From Corythucha ciliata (taxonomy: Eukaryota > Arthropoda > Insecta > Hemiptera > Tingidae), in the NCBI GenBank assembly GCA_038030265.1, contig CM075941.1:58815952-58879951 (forward strand): a DNA stretch of 64,000 nt, in the 5' to 3' direction. A program made the position numbers and the translations under genes. Below are positions 46,626 to 56,229 of this stretch, piece after piece; within the stretch, counting starts at the first letter, position 1, and every line of letters begins with the position of its first letter. Under the pieces are notes generated by a model. The model was not told the origin of the DNA, searched no databases, and saw nothing but the letters and a program-made list of their open reading frames with translations.

Positions 46626-47600
46626 CCGCATGTTCTCTCGTTGTTATTAGAGATACTCGGACTTTTCCCACAAATAGCAACCCTTAGTGGAAAATAAATT
46701 CATTTTTAAACATAACACCAGACTACCACTATTCTCCTAGCTCTCCTATTTCATGAGCCACATATGCACCACCCGATTTAGCGCTAGCGTGATATGCGCG
46801 CCAACCGCTACTCGATTCAGCGAGAAAAAACAAGTAAAAACCACCCCTTATTCCACCAAACTGTGAAGATTTGGCAGTCATTGAATAATTGAGCAAGATA
46901 AAAAAACACCTATTTTTTTCAATCAGACGCGGTTTTCCCATCTATTCGATTTTTTACTTTAAAAAATGACTTGACCTAATAAAAGCTGAGGTTCTACGCC
47001 AACTTTTAAGATTGCAGTGTACGATTAACCGACAGATTCAGTCGGAGTTGAAAACGTTTGAAAATTCTGCAAATTTTCGTAATTCCTCACATTTTACTAC
47101 TCATGCTCATTTTTCGTCCCCTTAATCCTACATTTAAAATAATATTTAGCACTGGGAAGATGGTAAGATGGCAGTCGTTCAGAAACACCCTATGGCCCCT
47201 CGCTTGTTAGCACGATCACGGTCGCAATTTTTGACTTAGGGCAACCATATTTGGTCTAAAAATCAATAGCGTGAATATCTCGGACGAGTTCGTGATCCAG
47301 ATTAATCGGTCCACGGGAACGGTGTGAAAGAGGGGTTTGAATTAGTTGAAAAGTCTCTACCGCACGGCTGTTGCTGCAATTGCCCCCAAAATTGACTCGA
47401 GTAATGAAAAATGAACGCGCTTTCGTATGAGACCCTAGTGAACCAAATCCGTTGAAATGGCAGGGGAGTTCTCGGCGGAGGGGAGCTACTAAATTAACGC
47501 TATGCCTTACTGGACCACCCAATTACCAAAAAATTTCATTGACATTGTATTTTGAGCCGTCTCTTTTATTTGATTTGCCTACAGCCTAATAAATCTTGAA
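46626..47600. other. No recognisable gene
   Basis: Nothing supportable. The open frames at 46729-46941 and 47256-47522 show no known domain. Confidence 0.35.
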
Positions 47601-47720
47601 TAAAAAATCCTGAGGTGGGCCAAAAAGGGGGAACAAAATTTTTTTTTAAAAAAAATTGTTTCTTATTCGAACCAAGGCACTCCGCATTCCGCAGTGGTGA
47701 AATAGTGACATACCATTTAA

Positions 47721-47835
47721 CCTAATGTAACTGATCTGAAAATTAACGTAATCTGAGAAAAGTTTTGTTCCGACAGCAGCCTGTCGGGAAAAGTGCATTT
47801 CATTCATGCGACAATCGAGTCAAACCTCATAAGTT
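47721..47835 (+). repeat. R1 module, copy 1 (with hairpin)
   Basis: It runs from TAATGTAACTGATCTGAAAA to CAAACCTCATAAGTT and contains the hairpin TTCCGACAG...CTGTCGGGAA. The same sequence recurs at 54828-54965 (+) and in reverse at 52085-52200. R1 continues at 50144-50185 after the 2.3-kb insertion. Confidence 0.8.
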
Positions 47836-48033
47836 GACGTCGGGTAATTAATTCCGCTAACAATTAATCATGTAAGTCGCCCACCCCAGGGAAAAATTTC
47901 CAGGAGATCCCTACACACAAAAAAAGGAGCCCTCCAGGTGGGGGAAAAGTCGGAAAGGGAACCACCCACCACCCACCGGTCAACCCACTGAGCCACCCGA
48001 GCGGGTTGGATGGGACGGAAACCACCCACCGAC

Positions 48034-48070
48034 TATATAACCCGAGCGCCGGCACTCCAAAAATCACTTC
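48034..48070 (+). promoter_or_regulatory. TATA box and initiator at canonical spacing
   Basis: TATATAA at 48034-48040 is followed by TCACTTC at 48064-48070, an exact YYANWYY initiator with the putative start A at 48066, 32 bp from the first T. This is ideal RNA polymerase II core promoter geometry. The presumed transcript would run into the tandem repeats. Confidence 0.55.
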
Positions 48071-48459
48071 GTGTCGAGAAGTCAAACGGTAATACCCCAG
48101 CAACCTGGACCAGATCTTCGGCCTGCAATTGGATCACTCGACTGGGAAACAGTACCACCCTCCAGCGCTTCAACGACTGGGAACTCCAGAACCCACGACG
48201 ATCCGGAAGTACAACAGCGACGACGCAGTCTTCCCGAAGCGATGGATCGCTCACCAAAAATCACGCCGTATGGGAAAACGTCAAGCGGTCAATTGAGACG
48301 ACTCTTGACCGTTCGTGACGTCACACCCTACCAAGGCATCCACGGGCAAAGCCTGTTGGGAACCTTTCCGACCCTTCAGTGATTCGATTCTGACCGGTTG
48401 GTATAAGGCTGACCCTGACCGAAGCCTCTTACCCCGTTTTTTTTTTTTTTTTTTTTCTG

Positions 48460-49905
48460 ACCAGTGGGACGGATAACCTTACGGGAACCTCTCAAGCTCT
48501 ACTCCGTTGAGAAGACTCCGGACGCTTGTTGAAGTGGACACCCTATTGTGGATCAAACCGCCCCTGGTTCAAGTCGTCCCCAACCGGACGCATAGATCTA
48601 AGTAAATTGGACGGATAACCTTACGGGAACCTTCCAAGTCGATATATCCGTCGAGAGGACTCCGGACACTTGTTGAAGGGAAACCCTATTGGGGATTAGA
48701 CCGTCATTATTTCAAGTCGTCAGTGACCTGACACATATATCAAAATCGAACAGCCGGAAAAACCTACGGGAACCTTCCAAGCTCAACAGATCCGTTGAGA
48801 AGACTCCGGACGCTTGTTGAAGGAAAACCCTATTGTGGATTAGACCGTCACTGTTAAAGTCGTCATACACCGGACGCATCTATGCAATCGGACCGGCAGG
48901 CTCCCTTACGGGAACCTTCCAAGCTCTACTCCGTGGAGAAGACTCCAGACGCTTGTTGAAGTGGAAACCCTATTGTGGACCTGACCGCCGATAGGCATCC
49001 GTGCCAAAACCGTAGAGAAGACTCCGGTTATTCTTTTATTCGTTCCCCTAACCTCGGTAGAGCTTGATAGATACTACGGGGCTTAGCGACACTTGTGTCT
49101 GCCCCAGAATTCATCGAGTAAGACCGATCCTGTCCGAACCTTTCCCTATCCTTGCCGAACTCGGCGAAGAAGACGCTGCGGACAACAACAAGGGACGCTA
49201 ACGGACCGTTAGCCCAACAGGCTACCCATAGGCAGTGTTTTTCTTTTTTTTTTTCTCTCTGACCAGTGTTGCAGGTAACCTTACGGGAACCTTCCAAGCT
49301 CTACTCCGTTGAGAAGACTCCGGACGCTTGTTGAAGTGGACACCCTATTGTGGATTAAACTGCCCCTGGCTCAAGTCGTCCTAAACCGGACGCAAATCTC
49401 CAAGTGAATTGGACGGATAACCTTACGGGAACCTTCCAAGTTCGACATATCCGTTGAGAAGACTCCGGACGCTTGTTGAAGGAAAACCCTATTGTGGATT
49501 AGACCGTCACTGTCAAAGTCGTCATACACTTGACGCATTTATACAATCGGACCGGCAGGATAACCTTACGGGAATCTTCCAAGTTCGACACATCCGTTGA
49601 GAAGACTCCGGACGCTTGTTGAAGAGAAACCCTACTGTGGACCTGACCACCGGTAGGCATTCGTGCCAGACCGTTGAGACGACTCCGGTCAACAGTTCTT
49701 CTCGTTCCCTCACCCCCGGTGGAACTCGATAGATATTCCGGGGCTTAGCGACACTTGTGTCTGCCCCAGAATTCATCGAGCAAGACCGATCCTGTCCGAA
49801 CCTTTCCCTGTCCTTGCCGAACCCGGCGAAGAAGACGCTACGGACAGCACCAAAGGACGCTAACGGACCGTTAGCTCGACAAGAGGATCTGCAACAGCGC
49901 GAAGG
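48460..49905 (+). repeat. Higher-order tandem repeat: 142-bp subunits within two super-units
   Basis: Subunits marked by CCTTACGGGAACC begin near 48477, 48619, 48763 and 48904 (super-unit 1) and 49279, 49421 and 49564 (super-unit 2), spaced 141-143 bp. Each subunit also carries GAGAAGACTCCGGACGCTTG. Each super-unit is preceded by a T-run plus CTGACCAGTG and ends with a ~230-bp tail (GGGCTTAGCGACACTTGTG...CGGACCGTTAGC). Confidence 0.85.
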
Positions 49906-50180
49906 GACGCTACCAGAACGACAGTCGCGAATTCCACGCACCGGAACGACCAGAAACCGTTAACGAAAATAATTGTTATTATTTTTTCCGAAACAAAAGT
50001 TGTAAATCAGTTGTATTATATTGAGAATATATTGGGGCCTGTTACCCAAAGCAAACAACAGGTGGAGACCGTTAATTTGTTGCATCTTCAACCCTCATCT
50101 TCAGGTCGTCCGAACGACCCCCATTAAGCCACACCGCGTCAATGTTAGAACGATATCACTCAATTATGAATGAAATTTAG

Positions 50181-51596
50181 GCCGGGATAAAGATTTTAGT
50201 TGCAAATAACCACTTTCCGTCTAGTTTCAAGAGTTCTTGCGTTGTTCTTTTGTTTAAAGGAGGAGATAAGTCGTTTATGAGTGATTATCGGCCAATAGCT
50301 CTCTCTCTTTCATTAGCTAAGATTCTAGAGAAATGCATCAAGTCCAGGTTAACGGCTTTTTTAAGCCAGAATAATATTATTTCCAATAATCAATTTGGTT
50401 TTCAAAGTGGACGAGGCACTCAGGATGCACTATTCGCCCTCAGCTCGCAAATTTCATCTAAGATTGATGAAGGTCAAAAAGTTATTGGAGTTTTTATGGA
50501 TATAAAGAAGGCCTTCGATTCTGTGCATCATGGTATTTTATTGGAAAGGTTGTGGAAATATGGGATTCGGGGTACCGCACTAAATTTGTTTAGCTCTTAT
50601 TTAGTTGGGCGGACACAGAAGGTTAGGGTGGGGGAGTCTATGAGTGACGTTCGTCTGGTTTGTGCTGGAGTTCCCCAGGGTACAGTTTTGGGGCCAGTCC
50701 TATTTTTGTTATATATAAATGAGTTGATGAATATAGACGTTCAGGGCAGAGTATTCGGATTCGCTGATGATACTGCGGTGATATTCTCGGGCACTGATTA
50801 CAGTGAGTTGGTCCCTCGAATTAATGCTGATCTCCTATTGATAAAGCAGTGGTTCAGTAAAAGTTTATTGTGTCTGAATGTCTTGAAAACGTCGGTCATT
50901 AGGTTTTCGTTAACTCCTGAGGCTCCAGCCCTGACCACTCCGATTGTTATTCATGGTGATGGCTGTTTGAGTGCGTCGGGTACGCTCTGTCGATGTGGTT
51001 CTCTGCCTTTTCTTCATTCGTGCAAATATTTAGGTGTACATTTCGATCACAATATGAAATTCAAACCTCACATTTCCTTGTTGACGAAGAGACTGCGTAA
51101 ATTATTCCATCCGTTTAAGATTTTAGGTAAGATCATTGATGACAGGCTGCGTAAGATCGTTTACTTTGGGTTGGCCCAGTCTGTTGTGCGTTATGGGTTG
51201 GAAGCCTGGGGTGCTGCGAGTAGTTCCTGTTTTAAGCCTCTGCAGGTAGTCCTGAATGGCTTGCTCAAAGTTTTGCACCGGAAGCCCCTGAGATATCCGT
51301 CATCAACCCTTTACAAAGAACTGGGCTTATTGAATATAAAAAAAATATTTACTCTGCAGGCGTGTGTCATGGTCTATAAAACAGGTATTAATTTAGAGCA
51401 CGTTCCCTGCAGGGCCCATCTAAGGTCGGCATCGAGGTCCAACCTGCGATTACCTAGGGCTAATACCGAATTCTTTAAACGTACTGCTTATATGAAGGCA
51501 CTTAGCTTTTTCTACTTTTGTGATATAAGCATTCACAACTTCCCCTCTTTAAATAAATTTAAGTATTTTATTGCTCGTCTACTACTTTCTGTATGA
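50181..51596 (+). CDS. LINE reverse transcriptase, 5'-truncated, open frame
   Basis: About 470 codons are open from 50181 with no internal stop. There is no authentic start; the element is truncated inside RT. Blocks in order: LLFKGGDKSFMSDYRPIA, NQFGFQSGRGTQDALF, GVFMDIKKAFDSVHHGIL (first Asp), VCAGVPQGTVLGPVLFLLYI, VFGFADDTAVIFSG (catalytic FADD), CKYLGVHFDHNMKFKPHI, and the thumb/C-terminal region. It lacks an endonuclease, which lay upstream. The order fits a Jockey/CR1-group LINE. The 3' UTR (51597-51932) ends in an AAATAAATAAATAA tail. The intact frame suggests a younger insertion than the other LINEs here. Confidence 0.85.
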   Translation, partial: AGIKILVANNHFPSSFKSSCVVLLFKGGDKSFMSDYRPIALSLSLAKILEKCIKSRLTAFLSQNNIISNNQFGFQSGRGTQDALFALSSQISSKIDEGQKVIGVFMDIKKAFDSVHHGILLERLWKYGIRGTALNLFSSYLVGRTQKVRVGESMSDVRLVCAGVPQGTVLGPVLFLLYINELMNIDVQGRVFGFADDTAVIFSGTDYSELVPRINADLLLIKQWFSKSLLCLNVLKTSVIRFSLTPEAPALTTPIVIHGDGCLSASGTLCRCGSLPFLHSCKYLGVHFDHNMKFKPHISLLTKRLRKLFHPFKILGKIIDDRLRKIVYFGLAQSVVRYGLEAWGAASSSCFKPLQVVLNGLLKVLHRKPLRYPSSTLYKELGLLNIKKIFTLQACVMVYKTGINLEHVPCRAHLRSASRSNLRLPRANTEFFKRTAYMKALSFFYFCDISIHNFPSLNKFKYFIARLLLSV

Positions 51597-51932
51597 ACTC
51601 TTTATGGTTACGCCTTTTATGGCTTATCAGGATTTTCAAGCTCATTGCTCTGTTTCGAATTCTTTCCCTTGTTATATCATATATATTTGATAGTGATATT
51701 TCTATTTATTCTTTCACTTTTTATTATTTCATACATATATTTATTAATGTTAGTACTGTTATTATTGTTAACATGTTTTCAATTCCTTATTAGTTAGAAG
51801 GACTCAGGCTTAGTTGGCGGCTCGGCTCGATACCACAAGTCTCGACTTATTATCGAGCCGGATTTGTGTACTTATTCAATATTATACCATGCGATAAAAT
51901 GTTATATCCAAATTAAAGAAATAAATAAATAA
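50185..51932 (+). mobile_element. 5'-truncated LINE insertion
   Basis: The left border lies in R1 (after TTTAGGCCG). The right border is an (AAAT)n-like tail at 51915-51932. Target duplications cannot be judged because the right flank is not R1. Confidence 0.7.
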
Positions 51933-52004
51933 GTCCTCTAACAAGAGTACGCCTTCCCTAGACAACCAAACTGACTCTGTTTCATTTTTCATTTTCATCA
52001 TTTT

Positions 52005-52260
52005 GTTCCCCCTCAGTTGGTGCCAAAAAAGGGGCCTGCGGTAAAAAGAAACGCGATTTTATGATTTTGACTTTCTATATACCACGGCCTAAATGTCATT
52101 CATAATTGATTGAAATCGTTCTAACTTATGAGGTTTGACTCGATTGTCGCATGAATGAAATGCACTTTCCCCGACAGGCTGCTGTCGGAACAAAACTTTT
52201 TTGATTCTTTTGTCTAGATTCTAGTCCACACTGAGACTCTTTGAGTAGATTATTTGTGTC
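52005..52260 (-). repeat. R1 module, copy 2, reversed
   Basis: Reverse complement of R1 with extra sequence beyond both edges (TTAGGCCGTGGTATATAG, and CTCAAAGAGTCTCAGTGTG also found at 54799). Confidence 0.75.
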
Positions 52261-53383
52261 TAGAAATGAATATCGGGTGAGTCTCGGCAGAGTCGGGGCA
52301 GAGTCGACTCTTTGTGTCTAGAATATCATGTGTTGCGGGTTAGTATTTTTGAATATTTTTGCATCCCAACGGAAATGGGATTCTCTGATTCATGTTGCGC
52401 AAATTGAATTCAGTGCGGAAATGAATTGAAGAACCTATTTTTCAAATTTTTTATACAGCTTTCTCGGGTTTTATCGTCTCATGATTTGTTGGCAGTTTAG
52501 CTGATTGAGCTCTGATTGTCATCAGAGTGAATAGGTGTTTGTTCTGGCAAGGTGTTTTGAACATGTTCGGAGCAGAGTTCCCATGAGAACAGCCAATAAA
52601 ATGTAATAATCTTAAATTTCTGTTCCGAACATATTCGAAACACATCGTTCTCGTTGGAACAGAACTATTGAGTTCTAATTTTTGCTCCCGAGTTTATTGT
52701 GTTGTGGAGTAGTGAACAAACTCTCGAATTCATAGAGGACATACAACAAGCTTTTGCAAGCCCCGTGATATTGATACGTGGTCTTGCAATTCAAACCAAA
52801 CCTAAACAGCCATGCATATATTATTTTCCACTGCCCACTTTATACTGATCATCGCTAACAAATTGGAATCCCTCCTCCTCAACAAGCAGCGCGTTCCAGC
52901 TATCCAACAAAATTTCAGCACGTCGATTCACCACGTTTTCCCAAGGATTGGCAAGCACGATAAAAAACTCGAATCCTGATTCCTGGGTCCCTCCAGTTCA
53001 ATTCTCTCAAGTTCCGGCATCAACTTCCAGTTTCACATCCAGTCCAGTATTCATTGTCGTACTTGGATGCCAATGCAGAGTGAAACTCTATTCTCATTTC
53101 AGAGTACCCGTCCGCCACCCACAGTCTCACCTGACAACGCCCACTTTCGCGTGGTCCACACTGTGGGCAGTCAGTACATCCGCTGACAGTCACTAACGGG
53201 CCGGTAACCTGGTGTTGCAATGCATGTGTCTGGCAGTCCTTCATCTTCATTGTCTATTTCCTCACTGCATCATCCGTCCCTCATGAGAAACGCTCCTTCC
53301 CCATGAGCATGAGAACTGAACTGCTCGGCACAGTATTCTCCCAGGCGGGCTCTCCAGGCTAAAATTGTATGAACCTCTGGGCG
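52261..53383. other. No recognisable gene
   Basis: Non-coding. It contains duplicated GACTCTTTG(A/T)GT motifs near 52230 and 52300. Confidence 0.35.
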
Positions 53384-53940
53384 AAAGGGTACCCCGCATT
53401 AAGAGGGGTCAAAACTTCAAAAGTCCCTTAACCGGGATTTTTTCGGAAGCAGGCGGTAATCATTTCTTTTCCAGTTTTTCGATTTTTTGACGATGACGCA
53501 ACCAAAGATAAAATTCTGTAAAAATTCATGAAAGTAGACTGCTATAAGGTAAATCTAAAATAAAAATATCCAGTCTGCATGTTTTTTTAAATTCCTAAAA
53601 TCGGCGGAAAACGGGCATTTTAGGCCTTTTTGAGCGATTTCCGATAAATGAACACCCTTTTAAATGACCCCAAATTTTTTTTTTTTTTTGGTCTACTATT
53701 AGTATTGAAGCTGAATTTGGGAGTGGGAACGAGATTCGTGCGAATCTGTTTTCAGGAAAAATAAATAATAAATAATGGCCAAAAAACGACGTTTTTGACG
53801 GTAATTCGGTAAGAAAACCCATTTTGGACAAACGCGCTTCGGTAAAAATTTTCTTTTTTGGTCCCAAATGATTACCGCCTGCTTCCGAAAAAATCCCGGT
53901 TGAGGGACTTTTGACCCCCCTTGATGCGGGGTACCCTTTT
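53384..53940. mobile_element. ~555-bp MITE with 75-80 bp terminal inverted repeats
   Basis: The left end AAAGGGTACCCCGCAT, continuing through TCCCTTAACCGGGATTTTTT and GAAGCAGGCGGTAATCATTT, is mirrored at 53866-53940. The interior is unpaired and non-coding. Target duplication not evident. Superfamily unknown. Confidence 0.75.
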
Positions 53941-54798
53941 TCACAATCTGCAAAGCCCCTCCCCAACAACCGCTCTTATGAGTGACCGACTGATCGCCAT
54001 TTCCCCAGTTCGCCCTGGTCGAGATAGCCCACGGGTAGTGGCCGACCCACGTTGGGGGGTTGGGGGACAAAACCCCCCCTTAAGGTCAGAATAATAGTAT
54101 AAAATAAGAAAGAAATACAAAAAATGAAAAATAGAGGTAAGAAAATGAATGCAATTATAAATGTGAATCGACAGTTATCACATCACTACAAATAAAGAAG
54201 CGGGAAAATTCATATGAAACCACTGGCTGAGTAAAGGACCCCCCCCCCCCCAACCGAAGATTTTGATTTCATTCTTCCAGGAAAAGAAACCCGAAAAATC
54301 AGGAAAAGTGGCTACTATATCTTTCTGTTTGACTGGCGGTGTGCTATCTCTCCCCTCCCCCCTCCTACCAGGGAGGAGAAAATTTTTGCTTCGACCCCCC
54401 CCCCCTTGATAAAATGGTGGATTCGCCACTGGCCACGGGCCTAAGTGATGTTTCTTTCAGCATGACCCGTTTCTGCCTTTCTGGTGGACGAGACACAAAC
54501 AATGTTAGTTTAATGAGAGGAATGGAAGATATACAATTTCTAAAAATATATATCGAAATTTATTATTTCTGGGATAGGAATGCAAGACCTTGATAGGAAT
54601 GTGCATATTTATAAATAAAAATTTTCACTCTTCCCAACCGCCAGCGGCCAGAGCGAAATTTCAAGTTTCCATAGAAACTGCGGGCATTAAGAGATATGAA
54701 ACATGTGTGGACACGATTCTTTGTTGCAAAGTTGAATCAAGTATGAATCGGAACATGAATCTACGCAGCCCGGACTCTGAGTCGCAACAATGAATCGA
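53941..54798. other. Repeat-rich non-coding stretch
   Basis: C-tracts at 54240-54251 and 54398-54407. 'gtggattcgccactgg' at 54419-54434 resembles the end of a small hAT-like element reading leftward. Nothing coding. Confidence 0.35.
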
Positions 54799-54965
54799 CT
54801 CAAAGAGTCTCAGTGTGTACTAAGCTTAATGTAACTGATCTGAAAATTAACGTAATCTGAAAAAAGTTTTGTTCCGACAGCAGCCTGTCGGGAAAAGTGA
54901 ATTTCATTCATGCGACAATCGAGTCAAACCTCATAAGTTAGAACGATATCAATCAATTATATTGT
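54799..54965 (+). repeat. R1 module, copy 3
   Basis: Near-identical to copy 1 (TAATGTAACTGATCTGAAAA to CTCATAAGTTAGAACG), with the same hairpin. It ends at a perfect palindrome. Confidence 0.8.
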
Positions 54966-54986
54966 GTAAGTTCGAGCTTACACAAT
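54961..54986. repeat. Perfect 10-bp palindrome
   Basis: ATTGTGTAAG, a 6-nt loop, then CTTACACAAT, placed exactly at the R1 edge. Confidence 0.8.
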
Positions 54987-55186
54987 GCTATTCGGCGCTA
55001 ACTGTTTCACTACAGGACGTTGATTCATTCCACTACCGGTGAAACGCCGGCATCAAGGATGTTTGGTGGGCAGTTTAAAGTTAGTTTTCCGTTGAGACTT
55101 AACTAATTTGTCCGTGCGCTCGAGATATCACAAAAATCTCTTTAATTTGCCTTCGGAACGGGTCAAGCCACGTAATTGTTAGTTTT

Positions 55187-55742
55187 TGTGACGAACAGAC
55201 TAAAACTATTCCGAAATCCCGGAGACCAAACAAAGGGACCGGGCCAAGGAGGAAAAAGGGACGAAACGGACGTGTTTTTGAACAAATTATTTAATATAAT
55301 AATCAAAATTTTGAGGGAATTATTACATATACAATTTGGGGGGTCAACAGGGATTTTTGTGAAAGATTAAAAGAATAAGGATAACTTATAAAACTCACCA
55401 GATATGAAAGGGTGGTAGGAGACGCTCTCGGTTTGGGAGATCGGAAAAGAATCATTCTCACTTTTTATTTCTCTAAAAAGGAAGGAAAAAAAGGGGGGAG
55501 AAAAAGGAGGAATAACATTTCTTATATTTCTTGGCCGTCAGCACCTTCTTCTTTTTTGTTGCGTCGTCAACTGAACTTATGATCGGGGACCGCCTTCATT
55601 CGGTCGCAGGGCATGACCCTTTTAAGGCTGGGTATTTGGGAGGCACAGAGATCCTTTCGGCGCCTTTAGCTGGACTTCCCGGCCAACCGAAAGGTCCCGT
55701 ATTTGTGCTCCCATCACCTCCTTATTTGTGAGATGGGTCACA
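55187..55742 (-). repeat. 3' LTR of the Gypsy element (556 bp)
   Basis: On the minus strand it begins TGTGACCCATCTC right after the PPT and ends CTGTTCGTCACA, giving TGTGA...TCACA inverted termini. Its last 98 bp are duplicated at 59887-59984. Confidence 0.8.
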
Positions 55743-55757
55743 ACTTCCCCCCTCCGC
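55743..55757 (-). other. Polypurine tract of the Gypsy element
   Basis: GCGGAGGGGGGAAGT on the minus strand, immediately upstream of the LTR start. Confidence 0.75.
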
Positions 55758-56229
55758 TGATTTGCGAAGCAAATGGGGGCGTGAGTACAAAACTCGAAAT
55801 TTTTGGGTAATAAATGAGTCTGGGGAATGCTGCGGAATAGGGTCGCTGACGGCGGAAAATCGTATTGGATTGGGGCTTTGGAACTGGATATAAGGCGGAT
55901 GGTGAGTTTGTGATGATTACTGGGGGAGAATGATTTCTTTTATGAATACAGTACTGAAATGACTAGGGTCATTTACTAGGGTCAGGGGGGTTTATGTACA
56001 TCGAGTTCGAGAAATGTAGTGCGGTGAGTCGTAGCAATGACGAGCGTTGGTGTGCGAAGACAGATGATGGCATGACGGGTTGAAATATTGGCGGGGACGT
56101 CGCCGTTGCAATTTCGAAGTTTCGGAGGTGTACGGTTGATAGACAGCTTCGTCTTGATGTTGGGGACAAGGAGCGTACGATTTGGCTCACGAAGGCAAGA
56201 GTTAGGTGAGTTTACGGTCGTTCTGCAAG
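55758..56229 (-). other. Gypsy internal tail between integrase and 3' LTR
   Basis: No envelope-type or other domain is recognised. Short frames only. Confidence 0.4.

Larger units (their letters stand above)
47836..50143 (+). mobile_element. Unclassified 2.3-kb insertion with promoter and higher-order repeat
   Basis: R1 is interrupted exactly here: ...CATAAGTT at the left and GTTAGAACG at the right, with GTT shared. The left edge TTGACGTCGG and the right edge (inward) TTGACGCGG are short, imperfect inverted ends. The sequence is GC-richer than its surroundings and lacks any recognised protein. It holds a TATA/Inr promoter and a two-level tandem repeat. It could be a non-autonomous DNA element or a terminal-repeat retroelement. 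Confidence 0.55.

Noticed and set aside
48010..48382. Short plus-strand frames after the TATA/Inr promoter
   Set aside because: The longest begins with a non-ATG codon and has no recognisable domain, so the promoter more likely drives a non-coding leader.
49028..49941. Two similar minus-strand frames (RANGPLAS..., FGKDRERFGQDRS)
   Set aside because: Their similarity comes from the DNA super-unit repeat. There is no start context, domain or codon-level evidence.
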